Origin: Bacillus mobilis
Lineage (GTDB): Bacteria; Bacillota; Bacilli; Bacillales; Bacillaceae_G
Reading direction: 5' to 3'
Assembly (NCBI RefSeq): GCF_001884045.1
Contig: NZ_MACF01000119.1
Coordinates: 186,001-250,000 of the forward strand
DNA length: 64,000 nucleotides
Part shown: piece by piece, positions 51,091 to 59,504 of the stretch
How positions within the stretch are numbered: the first letter of the stretch is position 1
Layout: each line of letters opens with the position of its first letter
The notes under the pieces: model-generated
What the model was told of the DNA's origin: nothing
What the model saw: the letters and a program-made list of their open reading frames with translations, nothing else
Database searches by the model: none
Made by a program: the position numbers and the translations under genes

Positions 51091-51419
51091 ATAGAATTAC
51101 ACATCATCCTATTTTAGGGAGTTTAAATAGTAGTAAGCGCATCACTTTCCAATTTAACGGACAACAATATGAAGCATATGAACATGAAACGATTGCGGCG
51201 GCTTTACTTGCAAACGGAATAAGAACTTTAAGAGTGCATGAAGATAGCGGGACGCCACGGGGTATTTACTGTAATATTGGACATTGTTCTGAATGCCGCG
51301 TCACAGTAAACAATCAAACAAACGTACGAGCATGTTTAACCGTTGTAGAAGACAATATGGTTGTTGCCAGTGGTAAACAGCATCCCAATATCGTCAGAGA
51401 GATGGTGAAAAAGCGATGA
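51087..51419 (+). CDS. 2Fe-2S ferredoxin-like subunit (Fer2_4, HcnA-like)
   Basis: 110 residues. KRITFQFNGQQYEAYEHETIAAALLANGIRTLRVHED begins the Fer2_4 fold; cluster cysteines are in GIYCNIGHCSECRVTVNNQTNVRACLT near residues 52-72. It corresponds to the small gamma subunit of HcnABC/SoxA-type amino acid dehydrogenases. ATGA overlaps link it to both flanking genes. Expected partner: FAD proteins here and at 47.7 kb. Confidence 0.87.
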   Translation: MNRITHHPILGSLNSSKRITFQFNGQQYEAYEHETIAAALLANGIRTLRVHEDSGTPRGIYCNIGHCSECRVTVNNQTNVRACLTVVEDNMVVASGKQHPNIVREMVKKR

Positions 51420-52651
51420 ACGATGTCATTATTATCGGAGCTGGACCAGCAGGTTTATCGGCCTCCATCTCTTGTGCTCGTTTTGGACTAAATGTACTTG
51501 TTATTGATGAATTTATGAAGCCTGGCGGAAGGTTACTCGGACAATTACATCAAGAACCTACTGGAGAATGGTGGAACGGAATAGAAGAAGCAAAACGCCT
51601 TCACGAAGAAGCAAAATCACTTTCAGTTGATATTCGATGTGGTATTTCCGTCTATAATTTAGATAAAGATGAAAGTTCTTGGTACGTACATACGAATATC
51701 GGTACGTTAGAAGCACCGTTCATTTTACTTGCTACTGGTGCTGCTGAGTACTCTATTCCCCTTCCTGGTTGGACACTTCCAGGAGTTATGTCAATCGGGG
51801 CAGCCCAAGTAATGACAAATGTACATCGCGTTCAAGTTGGGCGAAAAGGAATAATTATTGGTGCTAACATTTTGTCATTCGCTATTTTAAATGAATTACA
51901 ATTAGCGGGAATTAAAGTGGAACATATCGTACTTCCTGAAAAAAGTGAATTAAGTCAAAGAGCTGGTGAACCAGAAGAAGTTTTAAACTCTCTATTACAT
52001 GCTGCTCACCTTGCTCCATCACCTTTATTACGTATAGGTAGTCGATTGATGAAATATAATTGGGCGAAACAAGCTGGATTAAACTTCTATCCAAATAGCG
52101 GTATGAAAATAAATGGTACACCCCTTCACCTTCGAAAAGCAGCTCTTGAAATTATCGGTACAGATCAAGTTGAAGGTGTACGCGTTGCTAATATTGATAC
52201 GAAAGGAAACATCTTAACTGGATCGGAACAAATATATGAGGCAGACTTCGTTTGTATTGCCGGCGGCTTATACCCTCTTGCTGAGTTAGCTGCTGTAGCT
52301 GGTTGTCCTTTCCGTTACATTCCGGAATTAGGCGGACATGTTCCACTGCATTCCGAAACAATGGAAACCACTCTTCCCGGTTTATTTGTTGCCGGTAATA
52401 TAACTGGCATTGAAAGCGGGAAAATCGCAATGGCACAAGGAACTGTTGCTGGATATTCAATTGTACAACAAGCAAATACAAAATCTCATTCGGTTGAACA
52501 ACACTTGCAACAGGCGATGCAACATGTACATACCGTGCGACAGCAAGCTGCCATTCAATTTAACCCGATGATTGATGACGGTAGACGGAAAATGAATGAA
52601 ATTTGGCGTGATTATTCCCTGGCATATGCACATACTAAAAAGAGCTGCTGA
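51416..52651 (+). CDS. NAD(P)/FAD oxidoreductase subunit (HcnB-like)
   Basis: 411 residues. N-terminal FAD fold IIGAGPAGLSASISCARFGLNVLVIDEFMKPGGRLL, a second dinucleotide domain around ATGAAEYSIPLPGWTLPGVMSIGAAQV near 125, and a closing LFVAGNITGIESGKIAMAQGTVAGYSIVQ near 325. It matches the alpha subunit of HcnABC-type dehydrogenases that oxidise D-amino or proline-type imino acids. In this cluster it should combine with the small ferredoxin, BFD protein and DAO-like protein. The stop is inside a terminator stem. Confidence 0.87.
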   Translation: MNDVIIIGAGPAGLSASISCARFGLNVLVIDEFMKPGGRLLGQLHQEPTGEWWNGIEEAKRLHEEAKSLSVDIRCGISVYNLDKDESSWYVHTNIGTLEAPFILLATGAAEYSIPLPGWTLPGVMSIGAAQVMTNVHRVQVGRKGIIIGANILSFAILNELQLAGIKVEHIVLPEKSELSQRAGEPEEVLNSLLHAAHLAPSPLLRIGSRLMKYNWAKQAGLNFYPNSGMKINGTPLHLRKAALEIIGTDQVEGVRVANIDTKGNILTGSEQIYEADFVCIAGGLYPLAELAAVAGCPFRYIPELGGHVPLHSETMETTLPGLFVAGNITGIESGKIAMAQGTVAGYSIVQQANTKSHSVEQHLQQAMQHVHTVRQQAAIQFNPMIDDGRRKMNEIWRDYSLAYAHTKKSC

Positions 52652-52676
52652 GATTACTCTCAACAGCTCTTTTTTC
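52637..52676. terminator. bidirectional intrinsic terminator
   Basis: Stem AGAGCTG / CAGCTCTTTTTT with an extra inner pairing, overlapping the stop codons of two convergent genes. Confidence 0.85.
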
Positions 52677-52984
52677 TACTCTTCTGAGTTATTAAATTTC
52701 GCTAATGCGTAAATGCCTTCTTCATCGTCTAATTCAAGTTGTAATCTTGCTGCAAATGAATTGACATTATATTCTCTGTCAAGCAATAAGCGTAGTGCTT
52801 CGATTAAGTTCGCTTGAATTAAAATTTGTTTACGACCATTTACCTCTACTTCAGCAGAGAAACCATAGTCATCGTCATACATTAGTTCAACTAAAACTTC
52901 TTCTGGACCGACTTGTCTTTTTTCAGCGATATATACGCAAAGTGCATTGATAAGTTCTTGTTCAGAAATTTTTATTGTTTCCAT
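52676..52984 (-). CDS. DUF2653 (YxcD) family protein
   Basis: 102 residues, acidic. The match to YxcD/DUF2653 is seen in ISEQELINALCVYIAEKRQVGPEEVLVELMYDDDYGFSAEVEVNGRKQILIQANLIEALRLLL. Function unknown, cytoplasmic. Its start overlaps the end of the membrane protein gene by 13 bases, so both are translated together and probably under the control of sites near 53515. Confidence 0.83.
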   Translation of the reverse strand: METIKISEQELINALCVYIAEKRQVGPEEVLVELMYDDDYGFSAEVEVNGRKQILIQANLIEALRLLLDREYNVNSFAARLQLELDDEEGIYALAKFNNSEE

Positions 52985-53421
52985 GCTACTTCATCTTCCT
53001 TTTTCTTACGTTGATCTTTGAAGTATTTAAATGCACGAACTGCTAACATTACGATACCAGCCATTACTAACATATTTACCATAAACGCTAATACAGAACC
53101 AAGAGCTCCCATATTTGCAAATAAGCTACCCATTAGTAAACCACCAAGACCACCTAGTAATAAACCTTTCATAAAGCTTCCTTTATTACTTTTTGGTGCT
53201 GTGTTTGTTGCTTTTGTTTTTGAATCTGTTGTTGTTTTTTGTGAATTCACGTTACTATCTTTTTTGTTCAAATCAACTTTTGACTTTTGACCAGAACTTG
53301 GTGTGTATGATTTTTTACCAGATTTGTAACTCTTCGCTGCTGCGTGATCTACAAACATGAAGCTACTAGCTCCAAAGATAACCATGAATGCTGTCATGAC
53401 TGCTACAAGTTTTTTCAACAT
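52972..53421 (-). CDS. exported membrane protein with Lys/Ser/Thr-rich linker (Tim44-like type)
   Basis: 149 residues. A signal peptide (about 1-29, cut near DHAAA) is followed by a low-complexity linker of Lys, Ser, Thr and Asn (KSYKSGKKSYTPSSGQKSKVD...), then a glycine-rich hydrophobic patch LLLGGLGGLLMGSLFANMG, a membrane helix, and a charged tail RAFKYFKDQRKKKEDE. This layout is common to predicted Tim44-like proteins of Bacillus; function unknown. Paired with the YxcD-like gene and divergent from the DUF1836 regulator. Confidence 0.75.
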   Translation of the reverse strand: MLKKLVAVMTAFMVIFGASSFMFVDHAAAKSYKSGKKSYTPSSGQKSKVDLNKKDSNVNSQKTTTDSKTKATNTAPKSNKGSFMKGLLLGGLGGLLMGSLFANMGALGSVLAFMVNMLVMAGIVMLAVRAFKYFKDQRKKKEDEVAWKQ

Positions 53422-53514
53422 ATTATATCCATTCTCCTTTTATATAGATATATGTGAAATCTACCTTTCTAGTAAATTCAGAATGATAGATTTGTTTTTA
53501 AAAACATTTTAAAG

Positions 53515-53526
53515 GTTCTTATGAAC
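53515..53526. promoter_or_regulatory. 12-bp palindrome, left operator candidate
   Basis: GTTCTTATGAAC, near-palindromic, in the intergenic region between the YxcD pair and the DUF1836 gene. Its exact reverse complement recurs at 53643-53654, and a partial copy (TATGAAC) at about 53532-53538. Confidence 0.6.
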
Positions 53527-53642
53527 TTATTATATGAACTTTTGTCGAAATATGCAAGCATTATTTACTTGCGACAGTTTGGTGACAAAGGAAAAATTAA
53601 GCAAAACAGAATTGACTTTAAATGAAACAAAACATATTATAG

Positions 53643-53654
53643 GTTCATAAGAAC
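53643..53654. promoter_or_regulatory. 12-bp palindrome, right operator candidate
   Basis: GTTCATAAGAAC, the reverse complement of the site at 53515. It lies 26 bases before the ATG of the DUF1836 gene, the usual place for an autorepression site. Confidence 0.6.
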
Positions 53655-53680
53655 TTTTTATTATTTTTGGAGGTGAAAAG

Positions 53681-54445
53681 ATGGAAACATTTCATCTCAC
53701 ACGAAACGAAATGGCTACCCTTCTTCTATCTTTAAGAGGATGGAATACGAAAAAGCCTCTCGGTATTTTACAAGAAGCGTGGGCAAAGTCACATAAAAAA
53801 GATATTGAAAGCGGACAAAGCGTAACTGCTTTTATTACTACCGCACTTTCACCTATTTTTGAAAAACTGATTAAAATTGACGATACAGACGTCGGTTTTT
53901 CATTAAATGAAATAGTTGCGCTTGGAAATCAAATTGAAAATACAAGTTTCTCAGTAACGGCCATGCAAAACTGGGTAAAACGAGATATTAAAGAAATGAT
54001 TGGCTCTCCTCAAAAAGGGAAAAAATATTCAATTGAACAAGCTGCCTTACTATTCATTGTCGAAGATTTAAAAACAGCACTTGATTTTGAATCCATTCGT
54101 AAGCTATTACGCCTTATCGTAAATGACCCAGCCGATCGAAGTGATGACTTAATCAATCCTGTTCATTTATATGGAGCATACTCTTCTCTATTTGAAGAAC
54201 TCAATCAAGGGAACTGCTTACAACTAAATGCAACAGATACAGTTCATACGATTGAAAACATCGTAAAAGAAAAAGCTGATAAAATCGCAAGCAAGTTCGA
54301 TCAGGTTAATAACGAGCAACGTGAAGCGATTCGTAATGCGATTATTATTGCCACATTATCTGTTCATACCGCTTATGTACAAATGTTAGCAAAACGCTAC
54401 GTAACAGCAACTTTATTTTTACAAAATTTAGAAGTGAAACCGTAA
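53681..54445 (+). CDS. DUF1836 domain protein, probable MerR-like DNA-binding regulator
   Basis: 254 residues. The DUF1836 core is FSVTAMQNWVKRDIKEMIGSPQKGKKYSIEQAALLFIVEDLKTALDFESIRKLLRLI (about 90-150), a MerR-like winged helix pattern in which NWVKR resembles the recognition region. The N-terminal and C-terminal parts are helical and unassigned. It is divergent from the YxcD/Tim44-like operon across a region holding two copies of a 12-bp palindrome, which supports local gene control. Start after TTGGAGGTG; terminator follows. Confidence 0.8.
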   Translation: METFHLTRNEMATLLLSLRGWNTKKPLGILQEAWAKSHKKDIESGQSVTAFITTALSPIFEKLIKIDDTDVGFSLNEIVALGNQIENTSFSVTAMQNWVKRDIKEMIGSPQKGKKYSIEQAALLFIVEDLKTALDFESIRKLLRLIVNDPADRSDDLINPVHLYGAYSSLFEELNQGNCLQLNATDTVHTIENIVKEKADKIASKFDQVNNEQREAIRNAIIIATLSVHTAYVQMLAKRYVTATLFLQNLEVKP

Positions 54446-54477
54446 AAATAGGAGCAGAAATGCTTCTATTTTTTTAT
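54444..54477 (+). terminator. intrinsic terminator of DUF1836 gene
   Basis: Stem AAAATAGGAGCA / TGCTTCTATTTT (one wobble) with GAAA loop and T-run. Confidence 0.87.
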
Positions 54478-54482
54478 AACGA

Positions 54483-54531
54483 AAACAAGCATCAACCTGT
54501 TACATACTTAGAACAGGTTGATGCTTGTTTC
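54483..54531 (-). terminator. long hairpin terminator of the RSH-like gene
   Basis: 19-bp perfect stem AAACAAGCATCAACCTGTT with complement and ten-base loop. It is 106 bases beyond the RSH-like stop on the minus strand. Confidence 0.75.
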
Positions 54532-54636
54532 TCTAGATATTAATTATAAAAAACCATAATCGCCTATTATTAATTCAAAATTGATCATTTCATTCTATTA
54601 TATTTCGAACAAGTTTTCTCGATAAATTTAATCCCT

Positions 54637-56037
54637 TCATCTTTGTAACTCTTTATAAATTTCGATTTGAGCTCTTGAGCTATTAGCAAAACTTAACCAA
54701 CCCTGTCTCACATTACTAATGTTTTCAGTTACCAAAAGTTCAACTATATCTAGATGTGAAACATTCGTTATTATCGATTTATTTATACCATTAACTTTAG
54801 CCCCTGACATATACTTAGCAATCTCAGGATTTAATGCGAAAGCAAAATCAATTACAGTAGCACCTTGCGGTAAGTTCACGGAATCTAACTTAGGAGTAAA
54901 TGCAACAATATTATCTTGGAATAGTTCATACGATACTAAATCATAAAATTCAATCGCATCTTGAGTTACTAGATCATTTGTCTTAATAAAATGATCCATC
55001 AATTTATGAATTATATTTTGCATCTCCTTATCAGTTAAACTTTTTGTAAGTACATGAAATACTCCTTTATCTCGTATCTCCTGATTTATTTTTGTTTCAA
55101 TACATATCACTATTTCATGGTTATTGATCACAACTTTAGTCTTTAAGTATTTGTTTAATACATCACTTTCAATTGCTATATTATCTTCAAATTGATATGG
55201 AATTGGTTGGTATAGTTGATGTATAACTCCTAATATTTTATAACAGTCTAAATTATTTGAGGCCGTGATAATTATTTTTGACACTGCTGTAATGTCTTGA
55301 ATATCTTGGAGACGAGAATAAGCTGTATAAATAGGGCTTACTTCATAGTTAACTTCAAATATTAAAGATGGATTTAGAAAATTATTTATATCTTGCATGA
55401 TATTTTGAGAAAAACCCTCTAATAACTTAACATAATTTTGTAAAAGAATTTTCATTCCCTTATATTTAGAATGGTTAAGATAATAAAAACCTAAATCTTC
55501 TAACTCGTGTTGAATATGTAATAGCCCTAGTCTTTTACAAATCGGAGCGAAAATTTTGAGTGTTTCATTTGCATAAGGAACTTGTTTCTTTACAGCTTTC
55601 ACCTGTAAAGTTCTCATGTTATGTAGACGATCTATCACTTTTATAATAGCTACTCTTATATCTCCTTGCGTAGCTAACAATAATTTCTTTAAATTTATTG
55701 CTTCATACTCTTCTTTATTAGGGATTTGTTTTTTATCAATTTTAGTTAACCCTTCTACAATATCTGCAACTTTTTTACCGAATATATCACGTATATACTC
55801 AATTGTATAATCTGTATCCTCCACCACATCATGTAGTAATGCTCCAACTAAAGTTATAATATCTGCCTTACAATCTAACAAAATTTCTGTAACTGCAAAT
55901 GGATGAGTAATATACGGCTCACCGGAAACGCGGAATTGTCCTTCATGTGCTTTCTTGGAAACTAATATAGCTTTATGTAATTGTTCTAATTCTGCTTTAT
56001 GTAGATATGAGGCCTTTTCTAATAATGCTTTTTTCAT
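54637..56037 (-). CDS. RelA/SpoT homologue-like protein: intact HD hydrolase, degenerate synthetase, TGS
   Basis: 466 residues, far shorter than the 700-residue bifunctional Rel. The N-terminal HD domain (about 20-170) keeps the ppGpp hydrolase residues: Arg36, His45, His69-Asp70, Glu73-Asp74 (LLHDVVEDT) and Asp136/Asn140 (VIDRLHN). The synthetase region (about 235-335) follows the Rel layout (SPIYTAYSRLQDIQDITAVSKIII, CYKILGVIHQLYQPIP) but the GTP-site YQSLHT is KYLKT and EVQIRT is VICIETK. A TGS domain (about 375-440) follows; ACT is missing. It is probably a hydrolase or regulator of alarmone level. AT-rich, single gene. Confidence 0.82.
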   Translation of the reverse strand: MKKALLEKASYLHKAELEQLHKAILVSKKAHEGQFRVSGEPYITHPFAVTEILLDCKADIITLVGALLHDVVEDTDYTIEYIRDIFGKKVADIVEGLTKIDKKQIPNKEEYEAINLKKLLLATQGDIRVAIIKVIDRLHNMRTLQVKAVKKQVPYANETLKIFAPICKRLGLLHIQHELEDLGFYYLNHSKYKGMKILLQNYVKLLEGFSQNIMQDINNFLNPSLIFEVNYEVSPIYTAYSRLQDIQDITAVSKIIITASNNLDCYKILGVIHQLYQPIPYQFEDNIAIESDVLNKYLKTKVVINNHEIVICIETKINQEIRDKGVFHVLTKSLTDKEMQNIIHKLMDHFIKTNDLVTQDAIEFYDLVSYELFQDNIVAFTPKLDSVNLPQGATVIDFAFALNPEIAKYMSGAKVNGINKSIITNVSHLDIVELLVTENISNVRQGWLSFANSSRAQIEIYKELQR

Positions 56038-56530
56038 ATTTTCACCTTCATCATGTAAATTTTCTATAAAAATTTTATTAACCTTATAATTCGTTATTTG
56101 AAAGTGAAGTACCTGTCTAGGTGATAAGAGAATATTTATGTTTTCATTCTCCTTGAATTATTTTTATATTTTTGAACCTATAAGCCAACCTTTGAAATAC
56201 TTTTGTTTTTATCAACCGAATCATATCTCTATCCCAAATAGAAAATAGTCCATAAATTTGATTCTTATTTTGCATACATTACTCTTCCCACTTTGTAAAT
56301 TAAAAGCCCATAACATTATCATTTATATATGAGAAATTTTTAATATTTTTTTCATTATCTCTTCATGAAAACTGAACTTATATGCTTTACTATAATACTT
56401 ATCAGAGACATAAAAGAATTGAAATAGCAATCCCCTATATAAATAAGGTATAATCTACATATAGTGAACCTTTTATATCGTTAAGTAAAGGGGCATATAT
56501 TCAAAAATACATAAACTAGAAGGTGCAACA
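56038..56530. other. AT-rich intergenic region of 493 bp
   Basis: Divergent leader region between the RSH-like gene and the DedA gene. No frame with a ribosome site is visible. TATAAT-like boxes occur near 56392 and 56449 without good -35 partners. Nothing else is supported. Confidence 0.5.
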
Positions 56531-57136
56531 ATGGTAAGTAGTTTTATTCACTCAGTATTAACGTTTTTTGAAGGATTAGGTTATTGGGGCATTATGCTTG
56601 GACTTATGATTGAGATTATTCCGAGTGAAATCGTCCTTGCTTATGCAGGTTATTTAGTATTCAATGGTAGTATCTCATTTATAGGCGCAGTTATATTCGG
56701 TACAATTGGCGGTGTTATTGCCCAAATCTTTATTTATTGGCTTGGACGATACGGTGGACGTCCTATATTAGAACGTTACGGTAAATATATTTTCATTCAT
56801 AAAAAACATATAGATGCAGCTGAAGATTGGTTTAATCGGTACGGAACTGGCGTAATTTTCACTGCGCGCTTCATTCCGGTAGTACGCCATGCAATTTCAA
56901 TTCCTGCTGGTATTACAAAAATGTCATTCCTACGTTTCACTACATTAACAGCACTCGCAATCATCCCTTGGTCTATTATTTTCATTTATTTAGGCGAAAA
57001 ACTAGGTGAGAATTGGGAGAATATTAACGATGTTGCTGGACCGTATGTGAAATCGTTCGCAATTGGCGGCGTCATACTTATTCTTTTATACTTCGTCATT
57101 AAAAAATGGACAAAAAAGCGTAAAAATCTTGCGTAA
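56531..57136 (+). CDS. DedA family membrane protein
   Basis: 201 residues with about five hydrophobic segments. DedA (SNARE-associated) marks: EGLGYWGIMLGLMIEIIPSEIVLAYAGYL near 15, QIFIYWLGRYGGRPILERYGKYI near 66, and FTARFIPVVRHAISIPAGITKMSFLRFTTLTALAIIPWSIIFIYLG near 115, including the R-F-x-P-x-x-R motif. Members move phospholipids, such as undecaprenyl phosphate or phosphatidylethanolamine, across membranes; the specific lipid is unknown. Single-gene unit. Confidence 0.9.
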   Translation: MVSSFIHSVLTFFEGLGYWGIMLGLMIEIIPSEIVLAYAGYLVFNGSISFIGAVIFGTIGGVIAQIFIYWLGRYGGRPILERYGKYIFIHKKHIDAAEDWFNRYGTGVIFTARFIPVVRHAISIPAGITKMSFLRFTTLTALAIIPWSIIFIYLGEKLGENWENINDVAGPYVKSFAIGGVILILLYFVIKKWTKKRKNLA

Positions 57137-57146
57137 AAATATAAAT

Positions 57147-57186
57147 AAAAACCGCTATACATTCATTACGAATGTTAGCGGTTTTT
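57147..57186. terminator. bidirectional intrinsic terminator
   Basis: Stem AAAAACCGCTA / TAGCGGTTTTT with an inner ACATTC / GAATGT pairing; overlaps the stop of the minus-strand gene. Confidence 0.88.
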
Positions 57187-57651
57187 ATTATATATTAGAA
57201 ATTGCATTATTTCTTCTTTGTGCTTTAAGTCATGTTGAATGAGTGATGAAAAGTAATTATTTAATTTCAATTTTTTAGTGCCAAATTGGTAGAAATTATA
57301 AAAATATTTGGTTGGAACTCGCTCAATTTCATCCACTAACTGTTTACGAGTAACGCTAAATTGATTTAATAGTTCTTCTTTTGAAATACCAGATCTCGCA
57401 TATTTAATTGCTCCCTTATTCATTTCCTCAACATCTATTGGAACATTTGGTACAGATTGTTCACTTATAAAGTATGGAATTCTATCCTTTATTAAAAACA
57501 CATCCCAAACGATAAAATGTGAAATCACATCTGCAATTCCCCATGAGCCATTTTTAAATGGTTGAAACCATATATCATCCGATACTCCCTTCAATGTTTG
57601 ACACCATTTTATTAAATTTAACTTTTCTTCTACAATATTTTCCTTCTTCAT
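57175..57651 (-). CDS. DinB superfamily protein (ClbS/DfsB-like)
   Basis: 158 residues. A helix bundle with WGIADVISHFIVWDVFLIKDRIPYF near 37 and SSLIQHDLKHKEEIMQFL near 137; His residues at the DinB metal positions are kept as SHF and HDLKH. The pattern is that of the ClbS/DfsB-like part of the superfamily. Its function is unknown. Single gene with a shared terminator. Confidence 0.75.
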   Translation of the reverse strand: MKKENIVEEKLNLIKWCQTLKGVSDDIWFQPFKNGSWGIADVISHFIVWDVFLIKDRIPYFISEQSVPNVPIDVEEMNKGAIKYARSGISKEELLNQFSVTRKQLVDEIERVPTKYFYNFYQFGTKKLKLNNYFSSLIQHDLKHKEEIMQFLIYNKNR

Positions 57652-57791
57652 TACTCATTCCTTTCTCGCGCTTATAATTCATTCATATTAATATTTTCTA
57701 GAAATTGTATAAAAGACCTCCATAATTATGCGGATAAGCAACCTTTCACTCATTGATTTCGTATATTATCTCAAAAAGGAGTGATTCCCCT

Positions 57792-58016
57792 ATGCATTGG
57801 CAACAAAAAATACAATACTTAATCGGACGCCCTATCGGCATTTCCTTCATGAACGGGCAAGGTACTTCTGGTGTATTATGTTCAGCACATGATGGTCAAT
57901 TATATGTATATGAATACCTTTATCAAGCGCAGTTCGCAATGAAGCATTATGATTTTAGACAAATTCAAGATATACATGCCTTCCCGAATTGCCCACATCA
58001 AAATACTCTATACTAA
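57792..58016 (+). CDS. small uncharacterised protein
   Basis: 74 residues from ATG behind AAAGGAGTG; 13 residues of upstream frame are not supported. The sequence MHWQQKIQYLIGRPIGISFMNGQGTSGVLCSAHDGQLYVYEYLY is beta-rich (Sm/SH3-like barrel possible), with a short C-terminal CPHQNTLY. Gly/Val motifs GIGxSxxNGQGTSGVLC suggest an RNA- or peptide-binding barrel, but no family is recognised. Ends in an intrinsic terminator. Confidence 0.55.
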   Translation: MHWQQKIQYLIGRPIGISFMNGQGTSGVLCSAHDGQLYVYEYLYQAQFAMKHYDFRQIQDIHAFPNCPHQNTLY

Positions 58017-58046
58017 AAAAGGAACAGCTTATAGCCGTTCCTTTTT
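58014..58046. terminator. intrinsic terminator, bidirectional
   Basis: Stem AAAAAGGAAC / GTTCCTTTTT with an 11-base loop, between convergent genes. Confidence 0.85.
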
Positions 58047-58054
58047 CTCCACAC

Positions 58055-59236
58055 TTATTTCTCAGTATAAAAGTTTTGTACTGCTTCATCAAAGTAAATC
58101 CAGCCTTTCCAACCTAAATGAATTGTATCTTTTAAGAAATACTTATCATATTCATGACCAGAGAAATCAACTACTGGGTATCCTGCTTTCACAACTTGCT
58201 CTCGGACTTTTTTATAATATACTTCACGGCGTTCTTTTGGGAAGCCAGCGTAATCATACCACGGTCCGTTTACAGGTACAGAAATAAAGAGTGGTTTGAC
58301 ATTTTTCTCTTTAAAAATATTTAAAACAATTTGTAAGTCATCATATTCAGGTGATTCTTCATACGATTCGTTTGCTCTAAAGTTTTTTAAACCTTTTAAT
58401 TTTTTCTTTAAATTATGTTTATAGTAATACGGATTTTCAATTCCGAATGTGTTTGTAGTAGATTCCGCTTTCCCTTCTTCCTCTGCATGTTTACGTGCAT
58501 CTACCCAAGAAATTGAACGTAATCCCAAATTTGTTTTTTCTTTCATCGGTTCAATCTTAAATAAAGAGTTAAATAAATCTCTATGATCTAAAATATTTCG
58601 ATGCATATAAGCAAGTGGTTTGACTAAACCTGCTTTTATGTTATGTTTCGTATCATTATACACAATACCTTCTAATGAATTTTTTAATATATCATCTTTT
58701 TGAACAACTTTATAGTCTAATAGTCGTTTCGCGATTTGCTTCTTCATTTCAACACTTATCTCATCATTAAAAATAAAATGATATGCTTGTTGTTTGGAGA
58801 AATTGTTAGTAAAATCCCCTTGTGATACCCCAGTCTTTGTAAACCATTGTGGGGATAAAACAAAGACTACTTTTTTACCTTCTAGCTCATCCATTGTAGA
58901 CGTCATATTTAATATATGAGCTAAACTTTGCGTACCGCCAATCCCCATTAAATATGGTGTAAAACCTGCGGGATTTACTTTAAAGTAATTAGACGGATGA
59001 TATGCATCCATTCGTAAAAATTCAGATGAACCATACATCGGTAAATACTGCGAATTCTCTAACATTTTTTGCTGTAAGAAAACACTTTGTAATTTTTCTT
59101 TTTGTAAGGAAGTTGCCGCATCTTCTACCTTCTTATCACTAATAAGTGATACTAAACTTTTTGATGGAATGAGTATGATAATGAAAAAAAGCACACACGC
59201 TAAAATTATCGGGCCAAAAGCATGCTTCATTTTCAT
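58055..59236 (-). CDS. dltD: DltD-like D-alanyl-lipoteichoic acid biosynthesis protein
   Basis: 393 residues. One N-terminal membrane helix (about 6-26) and an extracytoplasmic SGNH-like domain: catalytic Ser in YGSSEFLR near residue 69, VVFVLSPQWFT near 123, and SVPVNGPWYDYAGFPKERREVYY near 318 with the C-terminal Asp-His region KDTIHLGWKGW. DltD completes D-alanine transfer to teichoic acid and normally follows dltABC; here dltA, B and C are absent on both sides, so this is a solitary copy. It may be a paralogue acting with the distant dlt operon. Confidence 0.88.
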   Translation of the reverse strand: MKMKHAFGPIILACVLFFIIILIPSKSLVSLISDKKVEDAATSLQKEKLQSVFLQQKMLENSQYLPMYGSSEFLRMDAYHPSNYFKVNPAGFTPYLMGIGGTQSLAHILNMTSTMDELEGKKVVFVLSPQWFTKTGVSQGDFTNNFSKQQAYHFIFNDEISVEMKKQIAKRLLDYKVVQKDDILKNSLEGIVYNDTKHNIKAGLVKPLAYMHRNILDHRDLFNSLFKIEPMKEKTNLGLRSISWVDARKHAEEEGKAESTTNTFGIENPYYYKHNLKKKLKGLKNFRANESYEESPEYDDLQIVLNIFKEKNVKPLFISVPVNGPWYDYAGFPKERREVYYKKVREQVVKAGYPVVDFSGHEYDKYFLKDTIHLGWKGWIYFDEAVQNFYTEK

Positions 59237-59504
59237 CGTCTCTTCCTCTTTCTATCGCTATTAAATTGTAACCCTTGTTTTTGACACGCCATCATTTCTC
59301 TCCTTTTTCTCTATACATGTTCCATTCTATTTATCTATTATATACATGTATGTATTTCTTTTCTTGTTCTATTCAATCCTATAGAAATATCACAAGAAAA
59401 TGTTTCCATAGAAACACGTTAATTATACAAGATTCTACATAAATTTCACACTGGAATTTTAGTAATAATTTTATTATTAAGACATGAAAAAACATATAAA
59501 ATGT

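Noticed and set aside
54483-54531. CRISPR repeat or IS end
   Set aside because: It is a single hairpin without repeat array, and fits a terminator.
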